64,000 nt of DNA, taken from NCBI GenBank assembly GCA_026225945.1, contig JAMJFZ010001815.1:17119001-17183000 (forward strand), written 5' to 3'. The position numbers were made by a program, and so were the translations under genes. This DNA is from Cricetomys ansorgei (lineage: Eukaryota > Chordata > Mammalia > Rodentia > Nesomyidae). The notes under the pieces were generated by a model, which had not been told where the DNA came from, searched no databases, and saw only the letters and a list, made by a program, of their open reading frames with translations. Positions 1 to 12,705 of the stretch are shown in pieces; the stretch's first letter is position 1, and each line of letters starts with the position of its first letter.

Positions 1-400
1 GCATAAACCGAGTTGGTACAAGTCGATTGGTCCCCAAACTGTACTTTATCCTGATAGGTTAGGGCCAGTTAACCTTTAAACTGATTGGTGTTGGTGTATA
101 GCAAGGTCGCGGGTCCTAAAAAGAATACAAGCTCAAGGTTCTAGTCAACGTGGGTGGGGGAAACTCTTTAGCCCAAGGCAGTGGGCAGTCTACGGGAGAG
201 AAGGGGGAGGGGGAACTCTCTAGCCCAAGGCCGTCTTGTTTGTCTTAGAAAATGTTTTCCTACAGAAATTGTTTTTATGCTTCTGCTTGCAACTGGGCCT
301 AGTGTCAAGGGTCTCAAACCCCTAGTGTCAAGGGTCTCAAACCTCACACTGGGAACTGTGGTAGTCATTATTTTAAACATGAAAATAAGGTGAAGTACAA
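1..400. other. Unassigned GC-richer segment with tandem duplications
   Basis: This stretch is visibly richer in G and C than the following kilobases. A 23-bp unit at 298-320 is repeated exactly at 321-343. A block around 156-182 (core AGCCCAAGG) recurs with few changes at about 207-233, an offset near 52 bp. The two overlapping 70-codon ORFs here lie on opposite strands over the same bases and look incidental. It could be part of an LTR or another repeat cut by the window edge, but I do not recognise a family. Confidence 0.5.
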
Positions 401-1799
401 GAGCTGTTACTTGTTCTTTATTTCAGAACAATTGAAAGATGAGTTGGAATCCAAAGTAGACACCACCAAGAGCCCGGGTACCCGTGCTTAGTTAGTATTA
501 CTCTTTCCTAGGAGAGCTTAGAAAACACTGTAAAATGGATGAATCCCCTGACTGCAAAAGCATCCAAGACCACAATAAAGGCAGACAGTGTGCCTGAACT
601 TGGGAGGAATGGTGTTTGCAGTAGGAGGATCCCAGGACATTTTGTAATTCATATTTCATAGAGGGGCATATCTGCACACAAAAGGTCCTAGACCAAAGAT
701 ACACGGCTGAACGCTGGTCATCTTTATATGATCACATTATACTACATCCATTTTAAGAAGAATATACTTATCATCATTCCCTATTCTTTCTGCTTTTGCT
801 TCCCTCCATCCCAAATCACAAACAAGCACAAAACTTCTGACCAGCACATTAAGGCAAATGTTGCTTCTGACTCACCTCCTCTGTTACTTGCTTTTAAGGA
901 TGTTCATCTCTGTACTGATTTTACAGACCTTGTTTTCTTGTGACTTGTGAAATGAAAGCTACTAAGCATAAGTGCTTTCTTTTCACTCTGCTTCCAGCTA
1001 AATTCTGCACAGTAAAACAAATTAAGCAGATGGCAGACTTAAATGTTAAAGATAGGGGAAAATGTATGAAGAGATCTGAGGATAAATTAGAATATAGGAT
1101 GGAATATATTGAAGTGAAATGAATCAGAGGTTAAAGTCACAGAGAATTTTAAATCTTTTAGCTTCCCTGAAGAGGCATGAATGATTCAGGGTTCTGACTG
1201 AAAGTGCTTTCCCATGACAACTGTGCCTTTGTAATGCTTAATTCCCAAATTAGTAAAAAGCCTTATTGCATGGCTCATGGAGGCATGCACTGTCTTTCTC
1301 TTCAGAACAAAATCTGCATCGTCTCATTCATATGAGGAAAGCATGAAGGACAAGAGGTGTATGAGATTTTTAAATTAGTGATGCCTGTGGAGAGTCCAGA
1401 TTTAAAACAAGAAAACAATTCCCATCCCTCGAGCGTTATGGCTTCCCACATTGTGCTGCTAAGGAGCTTCTATACACTGTACAATTTGAGCTCTGTTAAA
1501 ATGCAAATTTTCCAGGGAGCCTACAATCTCATGAGTCATTTTCAACTATGAGTAAACGGATCCAGCAGAACATTTCCTTAGGAAGGGAGAAGGCAGGCAT
1601 GAGACTGTGAGAGACTTGGGGTTAAAAAAACAAACAAAAACACTCAAAACTCTAGTTTTTAAGATGGGAGATTCTAGAGCCAGAATGTGCTTTTCCGGGT
1701 CTAGAATTGATCCTTATCTGTGTAAGGGTTTGCTTCCAAGCGGCAATGCCAATTTAATTCCATATAAATCTCAAGGCAGCAAAAACAGATGATGAGGAA
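401..1799. other. No recognisable feature
   Basis: AT-rich sequence with only short incidental ORFs. I recognise no repeat, exon or RNA gene here. Confidence 0.5.
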
Positions 1800-1905
1800 C
1801 AGTTATTAAGTGCCTGTGATGTACCAGATACTTTGCTTTCTCTAACTCTGATGTATGTCCACGAACTCATGCCTTATATTTGTGGATGACAAGATTCAGA
1901 AATGT
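1800..1905 (-). repeat. MIR SINE fossil, minus strand
   Basis: The order of short blocks, TTATTAAGTGCCTGTGATGT followed by CCAGATACTTTGC, then a run ending in a GATGACAAGATTCAGAAA-like block, follows the reverse complement of the mammalian MIR core and tail. Divergence is high, as expected for a pre-rodent repeat. Confidence 0.6.
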
Positions 1906-2034
1906 GAATTTACAACTAATATGATATGTAAGTATCCTGTAAACATGGGCCTTCTCTATGCCAGTGGTGACGCTACTCTGGCTTCCAATCCTGGTATGCA
2001 CACTAACATTTTCAAACCATTAAAGAATTGCAGG

Positions 2035-2108
2035 CATTCATAAAGCTGAGGCAGGAGGATCAAAAGGTCAAGGGCTGTCTAGGATACAAGCTCATGAGAA
2101 CTACAGCC
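2035..2108 (+). repeat. Old B1-type SINE fragment
   Basis: GCTGAGGCAGGAGGATCAAA followed by a degraded 'aaggccagcctgggctacat' equivalent matches the middle of an old B1/PB1 SINE. The left promoter end and the A-tail are missing or unrecognisable. Confidence 0.6.
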
Positions 2109-2109
2109 A

Positions 2110-2315
2110 TGGCATATCCCAAAGACAGCATGTTTGGAACACCAATAGTGTGCCTACTCTGTGTTGCATGATGCCACATTCTTGAAGTAGGAGGAAGATA
2201 TGCTCTGGGGCAGTAAAAGGGTAATTAGAGGTCAGGAATGGGGGAGGGGAAGATATGATCATAATATACTGAATGCATGTATGAAATTGTCAAAGAATAC
2301 ATAAAAACTTATGAG
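2110..2315 (+). mobile_element. L1 3' end fragment
   Basis: A purine-rich stretch (GGGGGAGGGGAAG near 2240) leads into ATGAAATTGTCAAAGAATAC and an AT-rich tail. This is the usual end of rodent L1 3' UTRs. Only about the last 90 bases are clear; the assignment from 2110 to 2220 is weaker. Confidence 0.55.
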
Positions 2316-3589
2316 AGAAAATGTCTGCTAGAAATGTTTTGCTTTTATAATGTTGGAATCCTGGCATGTCACATCCAGTCTTTCTTCTCTATGAGCTAAA
2401 GCAAATAACAATACACAGCTAAATTGGTATCTTTTTGTGTCTCAGACTTTGGGTGGAGAAAAAAACATTATCTCTGAAGTATAATGTACAAAGAAAGATT
2501 GTGTGGGCATGCCCGGGAAAATGAAAAGCTACCTTTTAAGTGTTTGTATTACAGAGAAAAGGCTCTAATAATTTAGATTAACTGCCAAAGTACCTCTAAA
2601 AGATTGAAATAAAAGCAAGGCACTTTAAAGAGCTAGGAGGGAAAAACCACATGAATAGTCACACGGAACAGACTATTTCCCTAGGGAAGTCATAGAGAAA
2701 CACATTTTAAAACACTTATAACAAAAATATAATCCCTAAGTTTGCATGAGAATGTTTGAATGGCCAAATCGAAGAGCACAGAGGAATTACTTTACATTTA
2801 ATGGTACAAATTATCATATACTTCCTCTACAGCACTTGAAGTCACAGCCTTATGAAATAGGAGCTTGTTTTTGCTGTTGCTTGTATGTATCTTTTTTTTT
2901 ACAGACAATGTTTTCTCATCAGTTGTGAAATATTCATTTTTGGAATACAATTTTATATACAATATTTTATTTAATAAAATGTGAGGCTTTTGTAAAATTA
3001 ATTTCTGTCTCAGAAGTAGTACTTTTCCATCAGGTATATAATTTTAGATACAATAGAGAAGGGAAACTCTTCTCTAGACAGTGCTTCTGTTTCTTTGTTC
3101 ACTCTTCTCTATGTCTTCCCACCCTCCTCCTCCCAGCACAATTTAAATATCTACACGGGGCTGCTGGAAGTTGAACCTAGATACATCAAGTTAACACACC
3201 TGTGCAAAGGCCCAGTGACTGAAAACTATCCATATTTCAAGTAGTCCTAAGAAACATTTCTGGAAAGAAGAGAGTCCACTAAGCCAACTGGAAAGTATCT
3301 TGTACTTTTTTTGTTCTTCTTTTATTTAAAAAAAAAAAAAATTGTTTTCATACTATATATTCTTTAAAAAAAAACTGATGATGTATTCAATTAAAACAGA
3401 AACTAAGCAAACATTTGGGAAAACAGAAAAAGTAATAAGCTGAAGTGCATAGATGGCATGTTACTAAAACTGTGGAAACATATGTGAGAACAAATTAATT
3501 TGGCGATCCAAATATCCGACGCGCAATGGTAAGTGAAAAGATCATTTCTACTGTCAAATAAATACCATGTGTCATACACAGTGCAATAA
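2316..3589. other. No recognisable feature
   Basis: AT-rich sequence with short A and T homopolymers, for example near 3331-3343. No gene or named repeat seen. Confidence 0.5.
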
Positions 3590-4345
3590 GACGTTTAAAG
3601 CAGATGCCTGAGACTCACTTTTCCATTTCCTGTATTCTGTTGGTGAGGCTTGCCTTTGACATTCCTGTCTGAGATCCTAAATTTTTTTTATTTTCATTTT
3701 TCCTTCAGTTTGAGTTTTCCTTACTGATTCTATTTCCACTTTCAGGTCTTGGGCAGCTTCCTCTATTTCCTTGTACTTGTTGCTTGTGTTTTCGTAGATT
3801 TCTTTATTTCTTCTTTAAGGATCTCTTAACATATTCACAAAGGCTATTTTAAAGTCCTTGTCTCACAATTCAGCTACGTGACCCACTGGAGATGTGGGGT
3901 GCTGGTGGTCTGCCATAGAGCTGGGGATAAGACTAGGGGATTGGATTTGGAGGAGGGGAAGGAGAGGTGAAGATCTGCTGTTAGCCTGCCTGGGTCCCTG
4001 GTCAGAGTAGAATGTGTGTCCTGGGGAATGCCTGCTGACGATGGGGACTAGGAGAATATAATGAGGTGGGGAAAGGAAGTTTGGAGGGGAAGTTCTATGT
4101 GATCCACTGGAGATGAAGGCAAGAGGGCAGGGGGTTTTCTCTCTCCTGCTTGTCTCCTATCTGTTTGTCTCTCTCATAACAAACAAATAAAACACAAGAA
4201 AACTAAAAAACACAAACACAAATGCACAAAATCTCAGTATCAGAATACAATAATATACAAAATAAAAATGCCCAAAGCTGTATTAGACAAAAAGTCTACA
4301 AAAATACCATTGTGTTCATTTTGTGTTGTTAAGTTAAAGTATGCT
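3590..4345 (-). mobile_element. L1 5' fragment: ORF1 coiled-coil region plus 5' UTR monomers
   Basis: Read on the minus strand, about 3850 down to 3600 matches the lysine- and glutamate-rich coiled-coil part of rodent L1 ORF1, including a block reading roughly SLTNRIQEME followed by a stop. This is known L1 nucleic-acid-binding chaperone sequence, here broken by stops and frameshifts. Upstream on that strand (3883-4150) is GC-richer sequence with a unit of about 221 bp: the block CCACTGGAGAT starts at 3883 and recurs at 4104. That arrangement resembles the tandem promoter monomers of rodent L1 5' UTRs. ORF2 and the 3' end are absent, so the copy lacks its 3' part. Related monomers occur at 58820-59190. 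The outer part, 4150-4345, is assigned with less certainty. Confidence 0.65.
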
Positions 4346-6922
4346 TGTGTTAAGAGATACAAACAGACCCAGATAAGTTTAATAGTTTATTAATAGAAAA
4401 TTTGTTTAAAATTGAGAGTAAAAAATAAATGTATCATTTAATAAACATGTAATGGAAGACTAACTTTACACTTAACACTGAATGCATAATACCTAATATG
4501 CTATAGATTTGATATCAAAGTTTGGCTTCCTGCGCTGATGATGTTTTTATAATTCGAACATAGAGGAAACTATAGTTGTAGCCACTGCATGGGCTCACCA
4601 AGAAAGACAAGGTGCAAACCCTGCCAGACCTCAGCAAAGGGAACCACTATCATAGCAAGTGCCATCCTTGACAGTGGAACCCTGAGAGTCTCCTTTTAGG
4701 GGTTTTTATTGATACCTAAGCTTCTCAGGTGTTCTACTGATAGTACGTGCAGATCATGAGCAACCAAACACTCCCCTGCCACATAAATCCAACATCTGCA
4801 GACAATACAAATGCCAAGGCCTAGGCAGCCCCTCACCCAACAATACACAAAACAACCATTTTAAACATCACTAAAAATAAACTTCTATAATAGGAGACAA
4901 TGAGAAAATTTGTTACTTTATACTTCATTCAACAACAAGAGGAAACTAGTTGCGAGGCAGAATTAAAATTTAAAATTTTTAAGAATGTATTGTCCTTATA
5001 AAATTAAACACAGTATGCATTTTCAAAAATTAACCTTAGCTATTTAGTAAATAGAGAATCTATTATATATTTTTAAGAAAACTAGAAAATAACTTTAGTT
5101 ATTAAGAATATCTGCCTTTTTGAAGATTGAAAAATAAACTTTGAATATTTTAGGTCTTCATTAGATTCCTAACTCCTCCCATTTCTACCATTCCTTATTT
5201 TTCCTTTTGGAACTCAGTTTTGTATGTATGAAAACTTTTTCTAATGAATAAAGTTTAATTCTATGTAAAATAATATTTACTTACTTTATGTTAGTTATTG
5301 TTAAAAACTTTATTTTTTATTTGCTTAAAGTTTTATTACTAAGTGCATTTTTGTTATCCTGGAAATATGAATTTTATTATTTTTTTAAACTTGAATATAC
5401 ATCTCCTAACTTGATGATATTTTTACTAGGAATAGTATAGAGACTGTGTGCTTCATTGTGCACAAGCATAGTATTTCTGATACTTTATTGTTAATAGGAT
5501 TTCTGTTTATATAATTTTCATAATTTGTATGTTATAATAAACTCAACCATTTTGGAAATTTTTATTATTAGCAAGGCTTATTTCCTCTGTGTCTTTGACG
5601 ACAGCGCATTGCTATGATGTTCCAGAGAACATTCTATGTTAAATGCACCACAGTAATACATGACACTGATTAGTCTTTTGACCCCAGATGTCTACACAAC
5701 AGAATTCAAGATTCTCAGGGAAAGATGCTGCCTGTGTCAATCTGCACAGACTTATCTCTCACCATATGATGTTTCATATCCTGTGTGCCAGAAACATAAC
5801 CTTTTTAAATGCAATGAACTATCCATATTGTCTTTACATTGTAAGCTCATTATTCTGGTCTGTATGTCAAAATGTTTATCAAGTCAAACTTTATTAACTT
5901 CCAATGTGCTTTCAACATTAAAGAATTAATTCAAGTTTTATTTTCACTGCAGTCTTTCTTCAGTACTTTCTGAGTGAATATTCTATGCTTCCTCTCTTTC
6001 TGTTGCATCCTAAGCTTCTGGGTATCAGAGCCTCTCTGATACATTTCTTCTCCCTACTGTGTCATTAGGTGTTCTGAACAAAGAACCATTTAGGGTATGT
6101 AAGCTGAATACTGAACTAGATAATATCTTCCTTAAGAGAATGCTGAATACACAAAAGTGGAGTTCCATGTATACATAACTATTGAACCAAAATTCAAATC
6201 TACTTCTACTGGGAGACTCAAGGGCAGCTAAATATGTGATAATATATACAATACAAACTCGCGAACAAGAAACAGATTTTTCCACACTTTATGAGTCGTC
6301 ACAGACAGAAGAAATTGAGTGCATGAATGTGCCCATTGGTATTTCTTAAAAATATACAATAAACAAGAGAATAATTTTCAGCAAAGAATTTATAAGCACG
6401 AATACTATTAAAATTCTTAAAAATTACAATGTTCTTTACTCTGAAGTTTTAAAATGTATATTCCAAATTATTTTCATTATTTATTTCTGAAGTTAAGAAA
6501 AGTTTGAATAAGGTAAAGGAAATATAATTTCAAGACAGAAGTATACGATAACATTAAAAAAAGAGTGTGTGATAATTGCAATAAAATTATATTTTAATTT
6601 TAAAATAAAAATTATTTAAAATAAATTTTAAAATTTCAAATCCACAACTTATTAAGTACTTGTTAGTTTTGTTTTGTTTTGGTTTAGTTTTGCATTTCTT
6701 CTGAGGTCTTTGTGACGTAAGTGTTTTAGGAATCCAGTAAATTCTATTATTGCCTTTCTCAAATTAGGAACTACATTGACGTGCCTGGTCACTATGAGAC
6801 ATGCAACTTCTTTTTTTAAAATATCTACCTTATTTATTTGTCAGTCCAATTGTTCAGTAAATATGTAATAAATACTTTACCAAGCCTTAAGTTAATGTTT
6901 AGCAACATGATTACAATAATAA
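4346..6922. other. AT-rich unassigned stretch
   Basis: Mostly AT-rich. A sub-block at about 4550-4850 has more balanced composition (for example CCTGCCAGACCTCAGCAAAG) and could be a repeat I do not recognise. TTTTG pentamers cluster near 6666-6690. No coding signal. Confidence 0.45.
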
Positions 6923-7325
6923 GTGTTTAGTTTCCTTTTTGTGCTGTGAAAAACACACTAAAATAAACTGAGGGGGAGAAAGGATTTAATTGGCTTACCC
7001 TTTCATAGTCCACCACAGGAAGCCGGAGCAGGCATTTAAGGCCAAACTTGAAATAGGAACCATGTATTTTGCTGGCTCACTCTCTGAAACTGCTCACTCA
7101 GGTTCATGTTCAGCCAGCTTCCCTAAACAGCCCAAAACCACCTGTCCAAGGAACAGTCCTGCCCATGGTAGGTAACCCCTTCTACATCAATTAGCAATCA
7201 AGACTACAATCCACAGCCATGCTCACAGGCAGATCTGAAAAGGACAATTAATTACTTAATTGAGATTTCTTTTTTCCCAAGGGATTCTAGGATATGTCAA
7301 CTTGACAGTCAATGCTAACTGGGAC
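6923..7325 (+). repeat. Rodent interspersed repeat with inverted termini, plus orientation
   Basis: The start (TTAGTTTCCTTTTTGTGCTG) and the end (TATGTCAACTTGACAGTC) match the two ends of an abundant rodent repeat of about 350-450 bp, whose inner part gives the AAAGGATTTAATTGGCTTAC and CAGCCCAAAACCACCTGTCC blocks seen here. Other copies lie at 8581-9035, 22629-23080, 35042-35328 and 37074-37449. I do not assert the official family name; a TIR DNA element such as URR1, or part of an L1 3' UTR, are both possible. Confidence 0.6.
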
Positions 7326-8580
7326 ACTAAGTTAATTAGACTATAAGCCTATTAAATAGTTAGCCTAGATAGACATGAAGGTAACTATTATGTCATAAAA
7401 TAGTATAAAATGGTCAGCTAAGGAAAGCTCAGGGGCTGTGGGAAAAAAAAATCTCTAACAAGAGCTTATTAGTCCAGTAAGTGCCATGTTCCATAGATAC
7501 TTGGGAAGAGCACTTAAATAATGCTAATGAATTTGAAAGAAAAATGATTTCAGGAGGTTATGTTAAAATATGTGCTTAAATTATCAAGTGGTACTGGGTC
7601 ATGTTCCTGGTGAATTTCCCTCTTTTCACCCAGACAAAGAAGACAATGGCAAACCAAAGAAATAATTCCATCTAAGTCTAACTTGTTGGATCAAAAAAGT
7701 ACATTGTGGCTACCTACAGGTGTGTAGAGAGTGGGAGTTACATGGATGAGCATAATTGACAGCTGCAAGACTGGAAATTTCACCTCAGGGTGAGTAATAA
7801 CTAGGGAAAGCTCCCTAGGTAACTTGCAGGCAAATGCACCACAGAGGAGGAGACCCTTCCCTCATGTGGAAATTATTTAGTGCTCCTGCAAACCCAGGGT
7901 CAGGTACATGGGTCTCTGATCTTCTTTTGTCATCCAGAGAGTCTCACGAAACTCAAGAGTTTCCTGAGCATCATCCTTCCCACCCTGGAAGAGATTTTCA
8001 ATGGAGAAGGAAATGATATACAACAAGTGTTAAATATCAGACAAACATAGAAAGAGTAATTCAGAAAAAAAGGGGGAGCAGGGGGGCAGGGCATAGGTGA
8101 AAAAAGGCATCATGAAGTTAAAAGCAGCTTCAAAATGTCTGCATGTAAAATGTCTATGAGGGAAGAAATGACATGTGGAGGGATAGAACAGAGAAGAGGC
8201 CAAGGCAGTAAGGAACTCTGCTTTCTGTGGACAATAAAACAAAACGTAGGTTCAGAAACCAGTGACTTTCTCAAGTACTAAGATGAGTTGTTATAGTACA
8301 TTGCTGAATCATAGTATCCTGGCTTCCAGCCTAAATCTACTGCATTTGTGTGGGTGAGTGACTAAGGATCATCTCTGAAGAGAGACTGAATAAACTCAGA
8401 CCTGTCTCATATGATTACTCATTGTTTAACCTTAGGATAAATACAAAGCTTTAGCAGATCAAAGTAGCAGAAGGATGGGAAATACTATTACTGACACAGT
8501 TAATTGTGGTAGCTTGTTACCAAAGACATCTCTCCCCAACAATGAAATATATTCCAACTTACTATTTTCTGATGCAGTAT
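7326..8580. other. No recognisable feature
   Basis: Mixed-composition sequence with a short purine run near 8066-8092. Short ORFs only. No repeat or gene identified. Confidence 0.45.
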
Positions 8581-9035
8581 CTGTATTAGTTTCTTTTATT
8601 TTTGCTTTAAGAAACAATTCAGGGAGGAAGAGTTTATTTTTGGCTTACAGCTAGAGGGCACAGACCATCAAAAGTCCTGTCTTGTCAACCTGACAGGATG
8701 TGGATCAGTGAGAAGACAAACTTCTAAGAATGTTTTTGACACAGTTTCTAGATTGAGATAGTTGAGACACAAAAAGCCACCCTAAGTGTGGGTGGCATGT
8801 TCCATGGCTTGGAGTCCTGGACTAATAAAAAGGAGAAAGCATGCTGGGCACCAGCGTTTCATTTCTCTCTCTTTCCTGACTGTGGATGCATTACAATAAG
8901 CTGCCTCAACTCTTTCTACGATGGCATCCCAGCCATAAGAGACTGTAGCATAGAACTGTGAGACAAAATCAACTCTTCCTTCCTTAACTTCATTCTGTTG
9001 GGTATGTGGTCACAGTAACAAAGTAACTAATACAA
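8581..9035. repeat. Rodent repeat with terminal inverted repeats, composite orientation
   Basis: TGTATTAGTT at 8582-8591 is matched by its exact reverse complement AACTAATACA at 9025-9034, and similarity extends a few bases inward. The first ~90 bases read as the plus-orientation head of the family (TTTATTTTTGGCTTACAG). From about 8685 onward the sequence reads as the minus-orientation body, starting at TTGTCAACCTGACAGG and passing AAGGAGAAAGCATGCTG and TGTGAGACAAAATCAACTC to the inverted end. It is noncoding. Confidence 0.6.
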
Positions 9036-11724
9036 TACTCTTCCTTTAAATTTGGATGACTCAGCGATTCACATTTTAGCCAATCGAATCTGGGCAGAAT
9101 ATCTGCCATATTTCATGAGTGGATGATAAGATGTTATGTCATTCTGTGACAGATTAAAGTTATCTGAAGAAGATGTGTGAGAAAACTCTTCTCATTAGCC
9201 CCAGCTAGTCTCTTAGAAGATACTCAACATCAACCCCTACCCACACCAGGAAGACATCTCTGGCAATCAACACAGCATGGGCTACAGTTATTAGCCATTC
9301 TGATTGAGAATCTAATCTAACTGAGAATCTCCTAGCTGACTCTAGATATTTCAATGAAACATAAGGAATTATTATTACTGATTGATGATTCTTGCCAATT
9401 TTTCTTAAAACATTTGTATATGTTTGTCTTACATATTAAAATATGTTAGGCTACTAATTCTATTGGCATTATAAAATAGTCAATTAACTCTAACTCCCAC
9501 TTATGAGATTAGAGAATCATTTCTCTTAATGTCTAATAAGTATAGATCCCGCTTGATACTAAGGAAATGAGAAATTAAAGCCACTTGCAATTGTAAAGAC
9601 ATTTTACAAATTCTAGAAAAATATTTTATGGCCTATATTACACAAATTTATTATGTATACATATTTTAAATTAATATTTTACCATAGCTTCTTGATCATG
9701 TGTTAATTTAAGCCTAGTGCTGAACAAAGAAAGGAGTTTTAACTCCACCACAATTGCCTTCTCTGAAAAATATAAAAATATAAATAAGTTGGTAACACCC
9801 ATTGGTAAAACACAGAAGACATTTTAATTTTTTTGAATTCCATTTTACAGTTTTGTAGCACGTTTTTGATAATATCATTTGATATTTTTATAATATCATT
9901 TTTTGTCAAGTTGTTGATCTGATCAATTTATATTGTTAAAAGTATTCATGCATTTCATTAACGCTTTTAATATCTTGGTTTATGTTGGTAAATAATCTTG
10001 TGTTTCTGATAGTATTTTATAAAACAATCATTCCTTAACACCTTCACAAACATCAAATTCACTATTTTGAATCTCTTATGTTTGACACTTTTTAATATGA
10101 TCATTGGTCCCTAAAACTTAAACCTGCCTACATTTTTTATCATTTTTTCTGCCGTATATTTTGTGCTGTTTCTACACTTGTAATAAACATTGGAGATGAC
10201 AATTTTTGTCATAAGTTTTTCAAATGATTTCCGGGATTTAAGCTTTCCTTTTAATTTTGATAAATTTGATACAATAAGTGTTTAATTCTAAATATTTAAG
10301 AATGATCATACTTTAGCTAACTTTATTAATTTTAGGATACATCCAGTTTTGACTATCTAAACTTAATCACCCAATATACATACACAGTGCTGTTATGATA
10401 GATAATAATCAACTTAAAGTATCTGAGTGATCACAGAGTTTCCATCTGTGAGGCAAATTTTATCATTTATGCCTACATAAAATAACGCAAGCTCCCATGC
10501 TGTAATAATATACAAAGCTGAGCATGATTTTAATCCTGACAAAGTTTTTGGAGGAGAGTTACAGATCCTATCCATGGCTCTTTCTATTTTGCTCTGAGCA
10601 ATTCTGAGAAATTCTGGACTTCTATATTTACTGAGGTGCTTCCTGTGTTATCTTATTTAATGACTATCTTATCCTCAAGCAATAATAGCTGTGGATTCAG
10701 AAATATGAGCCCTCCTTTTCAGACAGTAATTCTCTTTACTGGCCTTCTTACTGTTAGAAAAGGACATCTAAAGAAACCTTAATGATCAGAGACATTTACA
10801 ACTGGGAATCTCTTCATTGTCTCTAAAGACTGTTGTTTCTCTAGGAAATTTTGTTAACGCTATTTCCATTCAAGATCAACTCAATGTAATAAGAGGATAC
10901 TGTGCACAAACCAGATTGAATGCGTTTCTCTTCCCCTCTCTCTCCCTCCCCCCTTCTCTTTCCATCTCTCCTCTTACACACTAGTAGCATGTTCAAGGAT
11001 TGACTCATAATTTGTGCCTTTGAGTGATTTCCACAATTATTCACTAAAACATCAACTCAAAAGGAAAAAGAGACTTTGTCTGTAATAAAATTAATTATGA
11101 GCAATATAAGTGGAAAATGTGAGCTATTGATATGTATTGGCAGATATTGATAGAAAGTACTAGAAACAAAACAGGCAAAGCAAACCTCTTGGAATGAAGT
11201 TTAGTGAAAAAAAAAAAGACAATTCATAGTGAATCTCATGTAAGTATTATTTCCTAGCTTGCTGGTTGGTTTCTCTTCTGGCATGCCAACCTTTGCTGCT
11301 TAGCAGGAACAGAGCTACTGGCATTTCCTTTGCTTCATACATCAAACATTTACCACCAGAAAGAGTGGAAACAGATTTCTATAGCTCAACTTGAATTTCA
11401 TTTTTAATGACTATTTGGTCCTCACTCACAACAGCGATGGGTTCAGAAATAGGAACTACAGTTCTTGATCACCAAATGAAACCACTTCAAGTATTTGGAT
11501 CAATCAAATGGGATATCTGAGAAACTAAATGGATTCTAAACACTTTTCATTTTTTTCTACAAACTACTTTCTCCTTAGAATCTAAAACTTTGTTGCTACT
11601 GAACTTAGAAACTGATTATTTAATAGTGTAGAGTTGAATTTCTCATCACAAATTGTACAATGAGATCATGGAATTTTTGGACAAGAAAAACCAACTATTA
11701 TTGGCCAAGAGAATAGAATTTTAC
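9036..11724. other. Long AT-rich unassigned stretch
   Basis: Nothing recognisable apart from a pyrimidine-rich tract at about 10926-10975. Short AT-rich ORFs look incidental. Confidence 0.45.
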
Positions 11725-11850
11725 CCAGTTTGTCTGAGTCCTAACCCTAGCATTACCACTTAGGATCTATGTGGCTTGGGCAATCAATGAATCTTTCTGG
11801 CGTCAGTTTGTGTTCCTATAAAATAGTACTTTGTATATAGGGTATTTTTT
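11725..11850 (+). repeat. MIR SINE fossil, plus strand
   Basis: Blocks in MIR order: CTGAGTCCTAACCCTAGCAT, TACCACTTAGGATCTATGTG, GGCTTGGGCAATCAATGAAT, GTCAGTTTGTGTTCCTATAA and AAATAGTAC. This follows the MIR body, including the 'tgtgaccttgggcaa' and 'cctcatctgtaaaatg' equivalents. Confidence 0.7.
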
Positions 11851-12114
11851 TAATTCTAAATTAAATATGTAAAACAGTCATCAGAAAACAATTGTTTTCA
11901 ATTATATCTTATAGTTAATGAAATATACCAAGATACTTTCTATTTAAGGTGGAAATTAAAAGCGAAAAATTTAAAGATTATAATTCTTTGTTTCTTGAAT
12001 TCCACTTGAATTTCCTGTTAAAGTATGAATTTAATGTACTTAACATGTAATTGGAATAATTTTAGTCTGGCAATCCCAAACAAATCATGTTTTTTATTAA
12101 ATTATATATTTATT

Positions 12115-12705
12115 AGAATTTTTATTCTCTCATATATTGCATTCCAATAGTTTTCCACCCCTCCCTTCACTCCTTCCAGCTCCCCCCATCTTCCCTATTG
12201 CCCATATCTAACTCCCCCATCTTTCCACTCCATCCTGCCTCTCCCCAAGAAAAAGCAGTCTTCCTATGGCTACTGCTCAAACATGGCACAACAAGATGGA
12301 ACAGGGTCAGACACTTCCCTACTTCAGTGTTGGACTAGGCAACCCAATAGGGGGCAAGGTACTCAAGGGCAGGCAAGAGGTTTAGGGACACACACCCCTA
12401 TTCCAGTCTGTATGAGTTCTGTAAAAGCACCAGATCAGGCAAGCTCAAGAGACTTGAGCTTGGGAGACCCAGCAGATTCCATGTCTGCCACTACAGGCTC
12501 TGTGAGCCCCTAAGAATGCTGGTCCGTTGACTCCATGGCTTTTGTTCTCCTGGTGTCCTTGACCCCTCTGGTTCCAACAATCCCTCCTCCACTTCTTCTG
12601 TGGGGTTCCCTGAACTCTGCATTTTGTTTGGTCCTGGGCATTGCAACTGCTCCCTTCAGTTGCTGTGTGGATCCTCTCTGTTGAGGAGTGGGCTATTTTT
12701 TCTTT
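12115..12705 (-). mobile_element. L1/Lx-type 3' UTR, minus strand
   Basis: In plus-strand order: a T-rich start, a CT-rich tract (CACCCCTCCCTTCACTCC), AAAAGCAGTCTTCC, a block centred on TTGGACTAGGCAACCCAATA, GGTGTCCTTGACCCCTCTGG, and a Gly/Pro-like GC-rich end. This is the reverse complement of a known rodent L1 3' UTR type. The 76-codon ORF inside it is incidental. A related copy lies at 60408-60790. Confidence 0.7.
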
